Origin: an uncultured Coriobacteriaceae bacterium
Lineage (GTDB): Bacteria > Actinomycetota > Coriobacteriia > Coriobacteriales > UMGS124
Length of the DNA stretch: 16,067 bases
Reading direction: 5' to 3'
Assembly: GCA_900555105.1 (NCBI GenBank)
Contig: USJP01000006.1
Span: forward strand, 1-16,067
Numbering within the stretch: position 1 is the stretch's first letter; the number at the start of each line of letters is the position of its first letter. This document shows positions 1 to 6,391 of the stretch, one piece after another. A model generated the notes under the pieces. The model did not search any database and had not been told where the DNA came from. It saw only the letters and a list, made by a program, of their open reading frames with translations. The position numbers were made by a program, and so were the translations under genes.

Positions 1-371
1 CGCAGCTCGAGCTTGAGAAGGCGCTTGAGCACCATGTCACCCAAATCGTTGGATGCGACCACCGTGGTCATGTTGTTGCGCAGCTCGCTCACGATGTCGC
101 TCACAAGGTTGTCGAGAACCTCATTGGAAATCGAGCGCTTGATGGTTGCCTTGGTAAGGCTGGCGCGCAGCTTGGTGCGATCAAACGGCTCAAGCGTACC
201 GTCGCGCTTGGCAACCTGGATGGGAGTTTCCTCACGGCGCTCATAGGTTGTGAAGCGCTCACCACATGCAGGGTTCAGGCACTCGCGGCGGCGACGTATG
301 GCAAAACCCGACTCATACGAACGTGAGTCGATGACCTTCGAGTCTTCAAAGCCGCATTTTGGGCAACGCAT
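1..371 (-). CDS. nrdR: Transcriptional repressor NrdR (3' end beyond window)
   Basis: NrdR is the zinc-ribbon plus ATP-cone repressor of ribonucleotide reductase genes, sensing dATP/ATP. The first 123 residues are visible; the family is about 150-160 residues, so only the C-terminal part of the ATP-cone is missing. The N-terminus MRCPKCGFEDSKVIDSR and the following RRRREC...CGERFTTYERR are family signatures, followed by the ATP-cone segment with KRDGTLEPFDRTKL (roughly residues 54-67). The ATG at 371 has a GAGGGGAG Shine-Dalgarno 8 nt upstream. One oddity: the second zinc knuckle reads CLNPAC (C-x4-C), whereas the NrdR proteins I recall have C-x2-C. It lies downstream of the LysM gene on the same strand with a 64-bp gap, and probably shares its transcript. 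I see no NrdR box in this window, so its targets are elsewhere. Identification is secure. Confidence 0.95.
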   Translation of the reverse strand, partial: MRCPKCGFEDSKVIDSRSYESGFAIRRRRECLNPACGERFTTYERREETPIQVAKRDGTLEPFDRTKLRASLTKATIKRSISNEVLDNLVSDIVSELRNNMTTVVASNDLGDMVLKRLLKLEL

Positions 372-435
372 CCGTGTGTCTCCCCTCGCTTTTCGCACAC
401 GCTAAGCATAGCCCATCGCACGGCTTCGCATCACC

Positions 436-744
436 TCAGAAAGCCGGAACTTCGATAATTTGACCCGGCACGATAAGGCTTGACGAAAGGCCGTTGTGGT
501 CAACGATCCAATGCACGCTCTCAGCCACAGAGAGTCCCTGTCCGCAGTATTCGGCACCAATAGACCACAGCGTGTCACCAGCCTGCACGCACACAAACTG
601 ATCGGACTGCTCGACATGCGACGTCTGACCTTGGGCAACAAACGGCATCGTCAGAGCAACGCCGAGCACAATGATGCAGAAGAACGCAATGCAAATCATG
701 GAATCGCGCCTTTGAACGCACCTGTACGACTCTTCCCTCGTCAT
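436..744 (-). CDS. Small membrane-anchored LysM protein, likely SOS cell-division inhibitor (YneA/DivS/ChiZ type)
   Basis: The 102-residue protein has a short basic cytoplasmic tail (about residues 1-16), one hydrophobic segment (about 17-36, MICIAFFCIIVLGVALTM), a short linker, and a single LysM domain (about 50-101) with the typical QAGDTLWSIG start, an internal DHNGL and the closing VPGQIIEVP. LysM domains bind peptidoglycan, so it should be anchored in the membrane facing the wall. The ATG at 744 has an AGAGGT Shine-Dalgarno 5 nt away. The gene is divergent from lexA and upstream of nrdR. This is the order of ChiZ (Rv2719c) in Mycobacterium tuberculosis and DivS in Corynebacterium; Bacillus YneA also combines one membrane segment, one LysM domain and divergence from lexA. 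Those proteins are induced by DNA damage and delay division. The LexA-type sites in the shared upstream region fit that role, but function here is inferred from architecture and position. Confidence 0.8.
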   Translation of the reverse strand: MTREESYRCVQRRDSMICIAFFCIIVLGVALTMPFVAQGQTSHVEQSDQFVCVQAGDTLWSIGAEYCGQGLSVAESVHWIVDHNGLSSSLIVPGQIIEVPAF

Positions 745-777
745 GGCAAACCTCTTTCCTCGCGGTCGATGTAGGGC

Positions 778-783
778 ATTATC
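778..783 (-). promoter_or_regulatory. Candidate -10 element of the LysM gene
   Basis: On the minus strand this reads GATAAT, five of six bases of the sigma-70 -10 consensus, and would give a leader of roughly 25-30 nt before the LysM ATG at 744. No convincing -35 element lies 16-18 nt further upstream, so the assignment is weak. The two LexA-type sites at 819-861 would lie upstream of this element. Confidence 0.3.
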
Positions 784-811
784 CAGACCGTGGGGACAGA
801 AACTGAAAGCC

Positions 812-841
812 TTGAAATCGAATGGATGTTCGTGTTATGGT
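812..841 (+). promoter_or_regulatory. Predicted lexA promoter
   Basis: A -35 hexamer TTGAAA (812-817) and a -10 hexamer TATGGT (836-841) are separated by 18 bp. The -10 is preceded by TGT (833-835), an extended -10 motif. The start of transcription would fall near position 848. One LexA-type operator (819-832) lies between the hexamers and a second (848-861) lies at the predicted start, which is the expected layout for repression by LexA. Confidence 0.6.
819..832. promoter_or_regulatory. LexA operator (SOS box) 1
   Basis: The sequence CGAATGGATGTTCG has the form CGAAC-N4-GTTCG with one mismatch (T for C at the fifth position). This is the Gram-positive/actinobacterial LexA box. It sits between the -35 and -10 hexamers of the predicted lexA promoter, so bound LexA would block RNA polymerase. 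It may also act on the divergent LysM gene. Confidence 0.75.
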
Positions 842-847
842 GTAAAT

Positions 848-861
848 CAAACACATGTTCG
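848..861. promoter_or_regulatory. LexA operator (SOS box) 2
   Basis: On the minus strand this reads CGAACATGTGTTTG, i.e. CGAAC-N4-GTTCG with one mismatch. It lies 29 bp, close to three helical turns, from operator 1 and covers the predicted start of lexA transcription. It also contains the ATG at 855, which argues against that ATG being the lexA start codon. Confidence 0.75.
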
Positions 862-878
862 ATTTAGAGGAACGCGCA

Positions 879-1523
879 GTGCAGGTTCAGCGACTTAGCA
901 AGCGACAGCAACAGATTTACGATTTCATATGCTCAGAAGTGGCATCCAAGGGCTATCCACCAAGCGTGCGAGAGATTGCCGATGCCGTGGGCTTGCGAAG
1001 CCCGTCCACCGTGCATGTGCACCTACAGGTTTTGGAGGACCGAGGCTATATCAAGCGCAACCTGTCGAAATCCCGGGCGCTGGAGGTCGTGCACACTCAG
1101 GACGCCGAAGCATTCGGCGATGTCAAGGAAACGCCTGTAAGCGACGCCAACATGGTGAGGCTGCCCCTGCTGGGGCGCGTGGCTGCAGGGGAGCCGATTC
1201 TTGCCGTGGGCAACGTGGAGGAGTACATGACGCTCCCCCGCTGCCTTGTGGGCGACGAAGCATCGTTTATCCTCAAGGTCAAAGGCGATTCGATGATCGG
1301 TGCCGGCATATTCAACGGCGACTTCGTCGTGGTCAAACAGCAGCCTGATGCCGTAAACGGCGAGATTGTTGTCGCACAGCTCGAAGACGAGGCCACCGTC
1401 AAGACCTTTTATCGCGAGCGCGACACCGTGCGTCTGCAGCCCGAAAACCCCACGATGCAGCCCATTTACGCGCGAAACCCGCGCATCCTCGGTCGCGTGG
1501 TGGCCCTCATCCGCACCATGTAA
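879..1523 (+). CDS. lexA: SOS repressor LexA
   Basis: LexA represses DNA-damage genes and is inactivated by RecA-stimulated self-cleavage. I place the start at GTG 879 (214 residues) because an AGAGGAA Shine-Dalgarno (866-872) precedes it by 6 nt, while the in-frame ATG at 855 lies inside a LexA operator with no ribosome site. Numbered from GTG 879, the winged helix-turn-helix covers about residues 6-70 (LSKRQQQIYDFI, PPSVREIADAVGL, SPSTVHVHLQVLEDRGYI). The Ala-Gly cleavage site is in RVAAGEP (A103-G104). The catalytic dyad is Ser138 (KGDSM) and Lys175 (ATVKTF). Length is normal. The gene is alone on the plus strand, divergent from the LysM gene, and ends 9 bp from the hflX stop on the other strand without a visible terminator. 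Two LexA boxes upstream indicate autoregulation. Confidence 0.95.
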   Translation: MQVQRLSKRQQQIYDFICSEVASKGYPPSVREIADAVGLRSPSTVHVHLQVLEDRGYIKRNLSKSRALEVVHTQDAEAFGDVKETPVSDANMVRLPLLGRVAAGEPILAVGNVEEYMTLPRCLVGDEASFILKVKGDSMIGAGIFNGDFVVVKQQPDAVNGEIVVAQLEDEATVKTFYRERDTVRLQPENPTMQPIYARNPRILGRVVALIRTM

Positions 1524-1532
1524 GGCGCAGTC

Positions 1533-2837
1533 CTACTCCACGGCCTCGTCGTCCACCGCAAAGGCGCGAGCCCGGTTGGCGACGCTTGCAGGCAGCACAG
1601 CCTCGAGCAGGGTACCTTCGGGCACATACTCCTCGTGCAAAATATGGCCGTACTTGTGGCAATCAGACAGCAGCGAGCCTTGGCCGTACGGAATGAGGAC
1701 CTTCAGGTGCTCGTCGCGCAAGGCGGCTTGCTTGGCAAGGTTGGCAACGAGGTCCTCAATCCCCTCGCCTGTAACCGCTGAGACAAAGATGGCCTCAGGA
1801 TAGCTTTCACGAAGTTCAGCGGTACGCTCAGGCTCAAGCAGGTCGCACTTGTTGAAGACCAGCAGACGGTCGATGCCGTCGGCCTTGATCTGCTTGAGAA
1901 CCTCTTCAACAGCCGCAAGTTGCTCAACAAGATGCGGGTCATTGCCGTCCACCACATGCAGGATAAGGTGGGCATCGGCTACTTCGGCGAGCGTCGACTT
2001 AAACGACTCCACAAGGGTGTGCGGCAGCTTGCGCACAAAACCAACCGTGTCGGTAATGGTGGTCGTCTTGCCGCCCGGCAGCACAAAGACCCTCGTCGTG
2101 GGGTCAAGCGTGGCGAAGAGCTGGTCTTGCACATACACGCCGGCGTCAGTCAAGCGGTTGAGCAGCGTCGACTTGCCGGCGTTGGTGTAACCCGCCAAGG
2201 CAACGCGGAAGACATCGGAAGAGGTGCGCTCTTTGTGTTGCACGTCGCGGTTGGAGGCGATGTTGGCAAGCTCACGACGCAGCACGGAGATGCGGTCGCG
2301 AATAAGACGACGGTCAACCTCGAGTTGGCTTTCGCCCTGGCCAAAGCGCGAACCGATGCCGCCACGCGTCCTGTCCTTGGCAAGGTGGGCCCACATACCG
2401 CGAAGACGCGGGTAAAGGTACTGCAGCTGAGCCATCTGCACCTGCAGCTTGCCCTCATGGGTCTTGGCATGCAGGCCGAAGATGTCGAGGATGAGCGCCG
2501 TACGGTCGATGACCTTGTACTTCATTCCCAGGATACGCTCGATGTTTGCCTGCTGAGAAGGCGACAGCTCGGCGTCGAAGATGATGACGTCGGCATTGCA
2601 GCTCTGTGCGAGGTCGCGCAGCTCAAGCACCTTGCCTGAGCCGAGATAGGTCTTTGCATACGGATGGTCGAGCTTTTGGGTCAGCTCCCCCACCGTCTGG
2701 GCGCCCGCCGTCTCGGCCAGACGCGAGAGTTCCTCAAGCGAAGCCTCGAGGTCCCAGGCAGACTGAGGGGTATCGATACCCACGAGAATACAGCGCTCCT
2801 GCGAACGCGCCGTGTCAAAGGGTCCGTTATATGGCAT
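1533..2837 (-). CDS. hflX: Ribosome-associated GTPase HflX
   Basis: HflX is a translational GTPase that binds the 50S subunit and splits or rescues stalled ribosomes. Counted from an in-frame GTG at 2846, the N-terminal HflX domain covers about residues 15-210, including the glycine-rich GGIGSRFGQGESQLE, followed by the G domain: G1 GYTNAGKST (219-227), G2 ATLDPTTR, G3 DTVGF (266-270), G4 NKCD (332-335) and G5 SAVTG. I prefer the ATG at 2837 (434 residues) because the GTG overlaps the Shine-Dalgarno AAGGAG, which lies 8 nt before this ATG. That Shine-Dalgarno overlaps the TAA stop of miaA, so translation is probably coupled. This is the last gene of the rny operon. In E. coli the order is miaA-hfq-hflX; hfq is absent here. 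Confidence 0.95.
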   Translation of the reverse strand: MPYNGPFDTARSQERCILVGIDTPQSAWDLEASLEELSRLAETAGAQTVGELTQKLDHPYAKTYLGSGKVLELRDLAQSCNADVIIFDAELSPSQQANIERILGMKYKVIDRTALILDIFGLHAKTHEGKLQVQMAQLQYLYPRLRGMWAHLAKDRTRGGIGSRFGQGESQLEVDRRLIRDRISVLRRELANIASNRDVQHKERTSSDVFRVALAGYTNAGKSTLLNRLTDAGVYVQDQLFATLDPTTRVFVLPGGKTTTITDTVGFVRKLPHTLVESFKSTLAEVADAHLILHVVDGNDPHLVEQLAAVEEVLKQIKADGIDRLLVFNKCDLLEPERTAELRESYPEAIFVSAVTGEGIEDLVANLAKQAALRDEHLKVLIPYGQGSLLSDCHKYGHILHEEYVPEGTLLEAVLPASVANRARAFAVDDEAVE

Positions 2838-2849
2838 AGCAATCACTCC

Positions 2850-3797
2850 TTACAGAGCCTGCTGGACACCAGGTTCGCTGAAAAGGCCGACAACGCGGTC
2901 TACGAGTTCATCCTCCCCCATCTGGCTCGCATCGAACCAGTGGATGCGCTTGTCTGCGTTAAACCACGTATATTGACGCTTGGCATAACGGCGCGAAGAG
3001 CGCTTGATGTCCTCGACGGCCTCTTCCATGGAGGTCTCGCCGCGAAGAGCCGCAATGATCTCCTTGTACCCGATAGCTTGATTCGAGGTGAGCGTGTCGG
3101 CAAGGCCGGCGTCCATAAGGCCGCGTACCTCATCGACAAGGCCAAGCTCCATCATCTTGTCCACGCGACGGTTGATACGCTCGTAGAGCATCTCACGAGG
3201 CATCGTGAGGCCCACATGAAGCGTGGGGTAGCGGTCGACGCGCTCGTGAAGGGTAGCGTGCTCCTGGGCATACGAGCTCCCCTGCTCAAGCAGCTCAAAT
3301 GCGCGCACAACGCGGCGCACGTTATTCGGATGGATGAGCGCGGCGCTGCACGGGTCCTTGGACTGCAGCAACTCGTGGAACGCGTCGTTTCCTATCTGCG
3401 CAGCAAGAGCCTCATAGCGCTCGCGTACAGGGTTTTCCACCTGCTCGCCCTCGGGAAAGCCCATATCCTCAAGTGCAGCACGCACGTACAGACCAGTGCC
3501 GCCGCAAACAACGGGCAGCACGTCACGCGCAAGGAGCCCGTCGATGCAGGCATGGGAGTCTTGCGCGAAGACAGCCGCCGAGTAAGGCTGCCCGATATCC
3601 ACAAGGTCGATGCAGTGCAACGGCACGCGACGCTCAAAAACGGGCGTCTTTGCCGTGCCGATGTCCATCCCGCGATAGACCTGCATGGAGTCGGCGGAAA
3701 CAACCTCGCCGCCCAGGCGCAGGCACAGGGCATCGGCAAGCGAGGACTTTCCGCTTGCCGTGGGACCGACGACCGATATGACCTGATAGGCGCTCAT
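2850..3797 (-). CDS. miaA: tRNA dimethylallyltransferase MiaA
   Basis: MiaA transfers a dimethylallyl group to N6 of adenosine 37 in tRNAs reading UNN codons, the first step towards ms2i6A. The P-loop GPTASGKS is near the N-terminus, followed by the family motif SADSMQVYRGMDIGTAK and by VVCGGTGLY. The C-terminal region has the KRSSRRYAKRQYTWF tRNA-binding signature. I start it at ATG 3797 (315 residues, the normal size). A TTG three codons upstream (3806) is possible, and neither has a strong ribosome site; GAGAG lies about 10 nt before the ATG. It follows miaB with an 18-bp gap and ends within the hflX ribosome-binding site. MiaA makes the substrate for MiaB, encoded just upstream. Confidence 0.95.
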   Translation of the reverse strand: MSAYQVISVVGPTASGKSSLADALCLRLGGEVVSADSMQVYRGMDIGTAKTPVFERRVPLHCIDLVDIGQPYSAAVFAQDSHACIDGLLARDVLPVVCGGTGLYVRAALEDMGFPEGEQVENPVRERYEALAAQIGNDAFHELLQSKDPCSAALIHPNNVRRVVRAFELLEQGSSYAQEHATLHERVDRYPTLHVGLTMPREMLYERINRRVDKMMELGLVDEVRGLMDAGLADTLTSNQAIGYKEIIAALRGETSMEEAVEDIKRSSRRYAKRQYTWFNADKRIHWFDASQMGEDELVDRVVGLFSEPGVQQAL

Positions 3798-3815
3798 GAT
3801 ACGCAAGCTCTCAAC

Positions 3816-5222
3816 CTAGAGCGTCTCGCCCACGAGCTGACCGCGCAGGTACCAGGTGCGGGCCTCGTCCACATGCACGTCGACAATCGTGCCGATGTAA
3901 TCGTCGATGGTCTTGCCGGCAGGGATGGGGGCGTGCACGGTCTGGTTCTTGGGGCTGCGACCGGACAGCATCGACTCGTCGCGCTTGGAGACACCTTCGA
4001 CCAGAACCGGCACGACCTGGTCGAGCTCGGCCTGGTTGGCCTTGTAAGCGCAGTCTTGCACGACGTTCACAAGACGGTCGAAGCGGTCCTGGATGACCTC
4101 GCGCGGCGTGTCGTCCACCATCTCGGCCGCAGGCGTACCAGCGCGCTTGGAGTAGATGAACGTGAAGGTCTGGGAGTAGCCCACCTGCTCGACAAGGGAC
4201 ATGGTCTGCAGGAAGTCCTCCTCGGTCTCACCGGGAAAGCCGACAATGAGGTCGGTGGAAAGGGCGATGCCAGGAACGGCGGCCTTGATCTTGTCAACGA
4301 GCTGCAAGTACGCTTCGCGATCGTAGGTGCGATTCATCATCTTGAGGATGCGGGAAGAACCGGACTGCGCGGGAAGATGGAGCGCGGGCATCACAGACTT
4401 GACCTCGGCCATAGCAGCAATGGTCTCGTCGGAAAGGTCCTTGGGATGGCTCGTGGCAAAACGCAGGCGCTCGATGCCGCTGTTGCCCACCTCGCGCAGA
4501 AGCTCGGCGAAACGAGGGGCGCCGTACAGGTCGCGACCATAGGAGTTCACGTTCTGACCGAGCAGGGTGATCTCCTTGACACCCTCCCCTACCAGGCGAT
4601 GCACTTCTTCGAGGACATCCTCGAAAACACGGCTACGCTCGCGACCGCGCACGTAGGGCACGATGCAGTAGGTGCAGAAGTTGTTGCAGCCATAGGTGAT
4701 GGGCACCCAGGCATGGAAGGCGTCGTCGCGCTTGGAAGGCAGGTCGCTGGCGCACACGCCGTCCTCGTCGGTCTCAGCGATGGCGATGCAATGACCCTTG
4801 CCGGCAAGAGCAGCCGAAAGCAGGTCGGGAAGACGGTGGATGGTATGGGTGCCAAAGACGATGTCGACGTTGCCCAGGATGTCGAAGAGCTTGTCGCCGT
4901 CGCGCTGGCCAATGCAGCCGCCCACAGCCACGATGCGACGCTCGCTTCCCTCACGCGGAGGAATGTTGCGCATAGACTGCACCTGGCCGTACAACCTCGT
5001 GTCGGCAGCCTCGCGCACGCAGCAAGTAAGGAAGACGACGATGTCGGCCTCCTCGATTTCAGAGACCTCAAGCGAGCCAGCCGTCTCCAGCATGCCGCGC
5101 ACGCGCTCGGCGTCATGGAAGTTCATCTGGCAGCCAAAGGCACGGACGAGATAGGTGCTGCCGCTCAAGGGCTGCATGGAATTGGCGATCATTGCTTCTT
5201 CGGGGTGAGAGGAGAAGGGCAT
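3816..5222 (-). CDS. miaB: tRNA-2-methylthio-N6-dimethylallyladenosine synthase MiaB
   Basis: MiaB is a radical-SAM methylthiotransferase that converts i6A37 to ms2i6A37 using two 4Fe-4S clusters. Counted from ATG 5222 (468 residues), the N-terminal MTTase domain has the first cluster's cysteines in GCQMN (C31), LTCCVREAA (C67, next to C68) and GGCIGQ (C103). The radical-SAM motif YGCNNFCTYC supplies C179, C183 and C186. The C-terminal part (VPVLVEGVSKRDE..LSGRSPKNQTVHA) is a TRAM tRNA-binding domain. The ATG at 5222 has AGGAG 5 nt upstream; an in-frame TTG at 5255 has no ribosome site and is rejected. It lies downstream of the GHKL gene and upstream of miaA, its partner in the pathway. Confidence 0.95.
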   Translation of the reverse strand: MPFSSHPEEAMIANSMQPLSGSTYLVRAFGCQMNFHDAERVRGMLETAGSLEVSEIEEADIVVFLTCCVREAADTRLYGQVQSMRNIPPREGSERRIVAVGGCIGQRDGDKLFDILGNVDIVFGTHTIHRLPDLLSAALAGKGHCIAIAETDEDGVCASDLPSKRDDAFHAWVPITYGCNNFCTYCIVPYVRGRERSRVFEDVLEEVHRLVGEGVKEITLLGQNVNSYGRDLYGAPRFAELLREVGNSGIERLRFATSHPKDLSDETIAAMAEVKSVMPALHLPAQSGSSRILKMMNRTYDREAYLQLVDKIKAAVPGIALSTDLIVGFPGETEEDFLQTMSLVEQVGYSQTFTFIYSKRAGTPAAEMVDDTPREVIQDRFDRLVNVVQDCAYKANQAELDQVVPVLVEGVSKRDESMLSGRSPKNQTVHAPIPAGKTIDDYIGTIVDVHVDEARTWYLRGQLVGETL

Positions 5223-5287
5223 GGGGGCTCCTGTACGGTAAAAGATGAGGCTCAAAACGAGCGGGTCGATTGTAGCCTATGGGCCAG

Positions 5288-6391
5288 TTAGAGCTGTTTG
5301 GAAATCGGAAAGGTCACGACCACCTTGTCCTGCGCAACGCGTACTCTGACGTCTCCCGCCAAGTCGAGGTAGTAGCGCTCAGCCAGCATCTCAAAATCGC
5401 GTGCCATGAGGGAAGCGAACTCCTCGGTGTCCTCTCGCGAGATTTTAAGCTTGCGGCGGTCTTGAAGAAGGTTGACCTGACCGGGCTTTTGGGGCGCGCC
5501 CTCACCAGCAAGCAAACGACGAATCTCGTTCAGGGGATTGACCTCGAAATTGAGAATGCGATAGCAGCTGCGCTGGGAAACGGTGATACCCAGTGTCTCG
5601 GCCGCCTGCTGCAGCTCGAGAGGCGTGGCTGCAAATGTCGGTAGAAGCCAGAAGGCACATCCCTCACGCTCAACTGTAGGGTGAGCGGCGACGTATTTGC
5701 GCCCTTGCGCAACAAGCGTGGCCAAAACCTCAGCAGGGCTGCCCACAAAAAAGCGTTGGGATGTGGGGCAGTCAAGCGCGATGTCAGCAACGGTGCGCAA
5801 GATGTTATGAGGTCCGCGCGTCTTGTCGACTGTGGCATCTAGCGCGACAGGTGCCTCGGGCTGCTCGACAAGCGTGGGCAGCGTGGACTGGTCGGCGCGC
5901 TCAGGAACGACCGTAGTGTCGAAGGCGACGCTGATGACACAGCCTTTGCCCTTCTCGGAGCAGACAATGCGACTCTCAAGGGCGTTTTGGCGGATGGAAT
6001 AGAGCGCCATGCCCCTGCCGTGCACACCCCAGCGGTCCATGTGCATGGACTCAAGCTTGCTTGTGACGCGCGGGTCGAAGACCTTCTCGGCAATGGAGGA
6101 AGGCACGCCGTCGCCATCGTCGATGACAATGAGGTTGCGGCGGGCACCGTCGCGGGTGCTGGCCACAAACACATGCTGGGCATGAGCGTCGCGAGAGTTG
6201 CGCACCATCTCGCAGACGGCGTCCTCGACGTACTGGATGTCTTGTTTTGCCTGGCGACGCTCGGCCTCAGATACCTTTAAACGAACGAACCCTGCGCCGA
6301 GACGTTCCTCGATGCGCAGGGATTCGTCACCTAACACGTTTTCGATAAATGAGGTCAGACCGTCGGAGCGGCTGGCTTCATTACTTGGCAA
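5288..6391 (-). CDS. GHKL-type ATP-binding protein of unknown function
   Basis: The 367-residue protein has a Bergerat-fold (GHKL) ATPase domain at about residues 40-160: N-box EDAVCEMVRNSRDA (E61, N65, D68), G1 box DDGDG (91-95), an F-box-like VFDPRVTSK, and G2 box GVHGRGMAL (122-130). It lacks a histidine-kinase phospho-acceptor domain, receiver domain, signal peptide or membrane segment, so it is not an ordinary sensor kinase. The C-terminal 200 residues match no family I recognise; residues about 257-280 (PLELQQAAETLGIT and following) loosely resemble a helix-turn-helix. The start is TTG at 6391, with AGGG 9 nt upstream; it overlaps the 3' end of rny by 11 bp, so the two are probably coupled. 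Position between RNase Y and MiaB suggests an RNA-related role, but that is guilt by association only. Confidence 0.85.
   Translation of the reverse strand: MPSNEASRSDGLTSFIENVLGDESLRIEERLGAGFVRLKVSEAERRQAKQDIQYVEDAVCEMVRNSRDAHAQHVFVASTRDGARRNLIVIDDGDGVPSSIAEKVFDPRVTSKLESMHMDRWGVHGRGMALYSIRQNALESRIVCSEKGKGCVISVAFDTTVVPERADQSTLPTLVEQPEAPVALDATVDKTRGPHNILRTVADIALDCPTSQRFFVGSPAEVLATLVAQGRKYVAAHPTVEREGCAFWLLPTFAATPLELQQAAETLGITVSQRSCYRILNFEVNPLNEIRRLLAGEGAPQKPGQVNLLQDRRKLKISREDTEEFASLMARDFEMLAERYYLDLAGDVRVRVAQDKVVVTFPISKQL

Noticed and set aside
402..641. 79-codon minus-strand frame overlapping the LysM gene
   Set aside because: It is an out-of-frame shadow with no ribosome site or domain; the LysM frame explains the region.
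5269..5274. TACAAT on the minus strand upstream of miaB as an internal promoter
   Set aside because: No -35 element or extended -10 motif lies at a suitable distance, and the short gap to the upstream gene fits operon read-through.
2664..5291. 875-codon open frame on the plus strand
   Set aside because: It is antisense to hflX, miaA and miaB, all with full family motifs. Long antisense frames are expected in GC-rich coding DNA, and the translation shows no recognisable domain.
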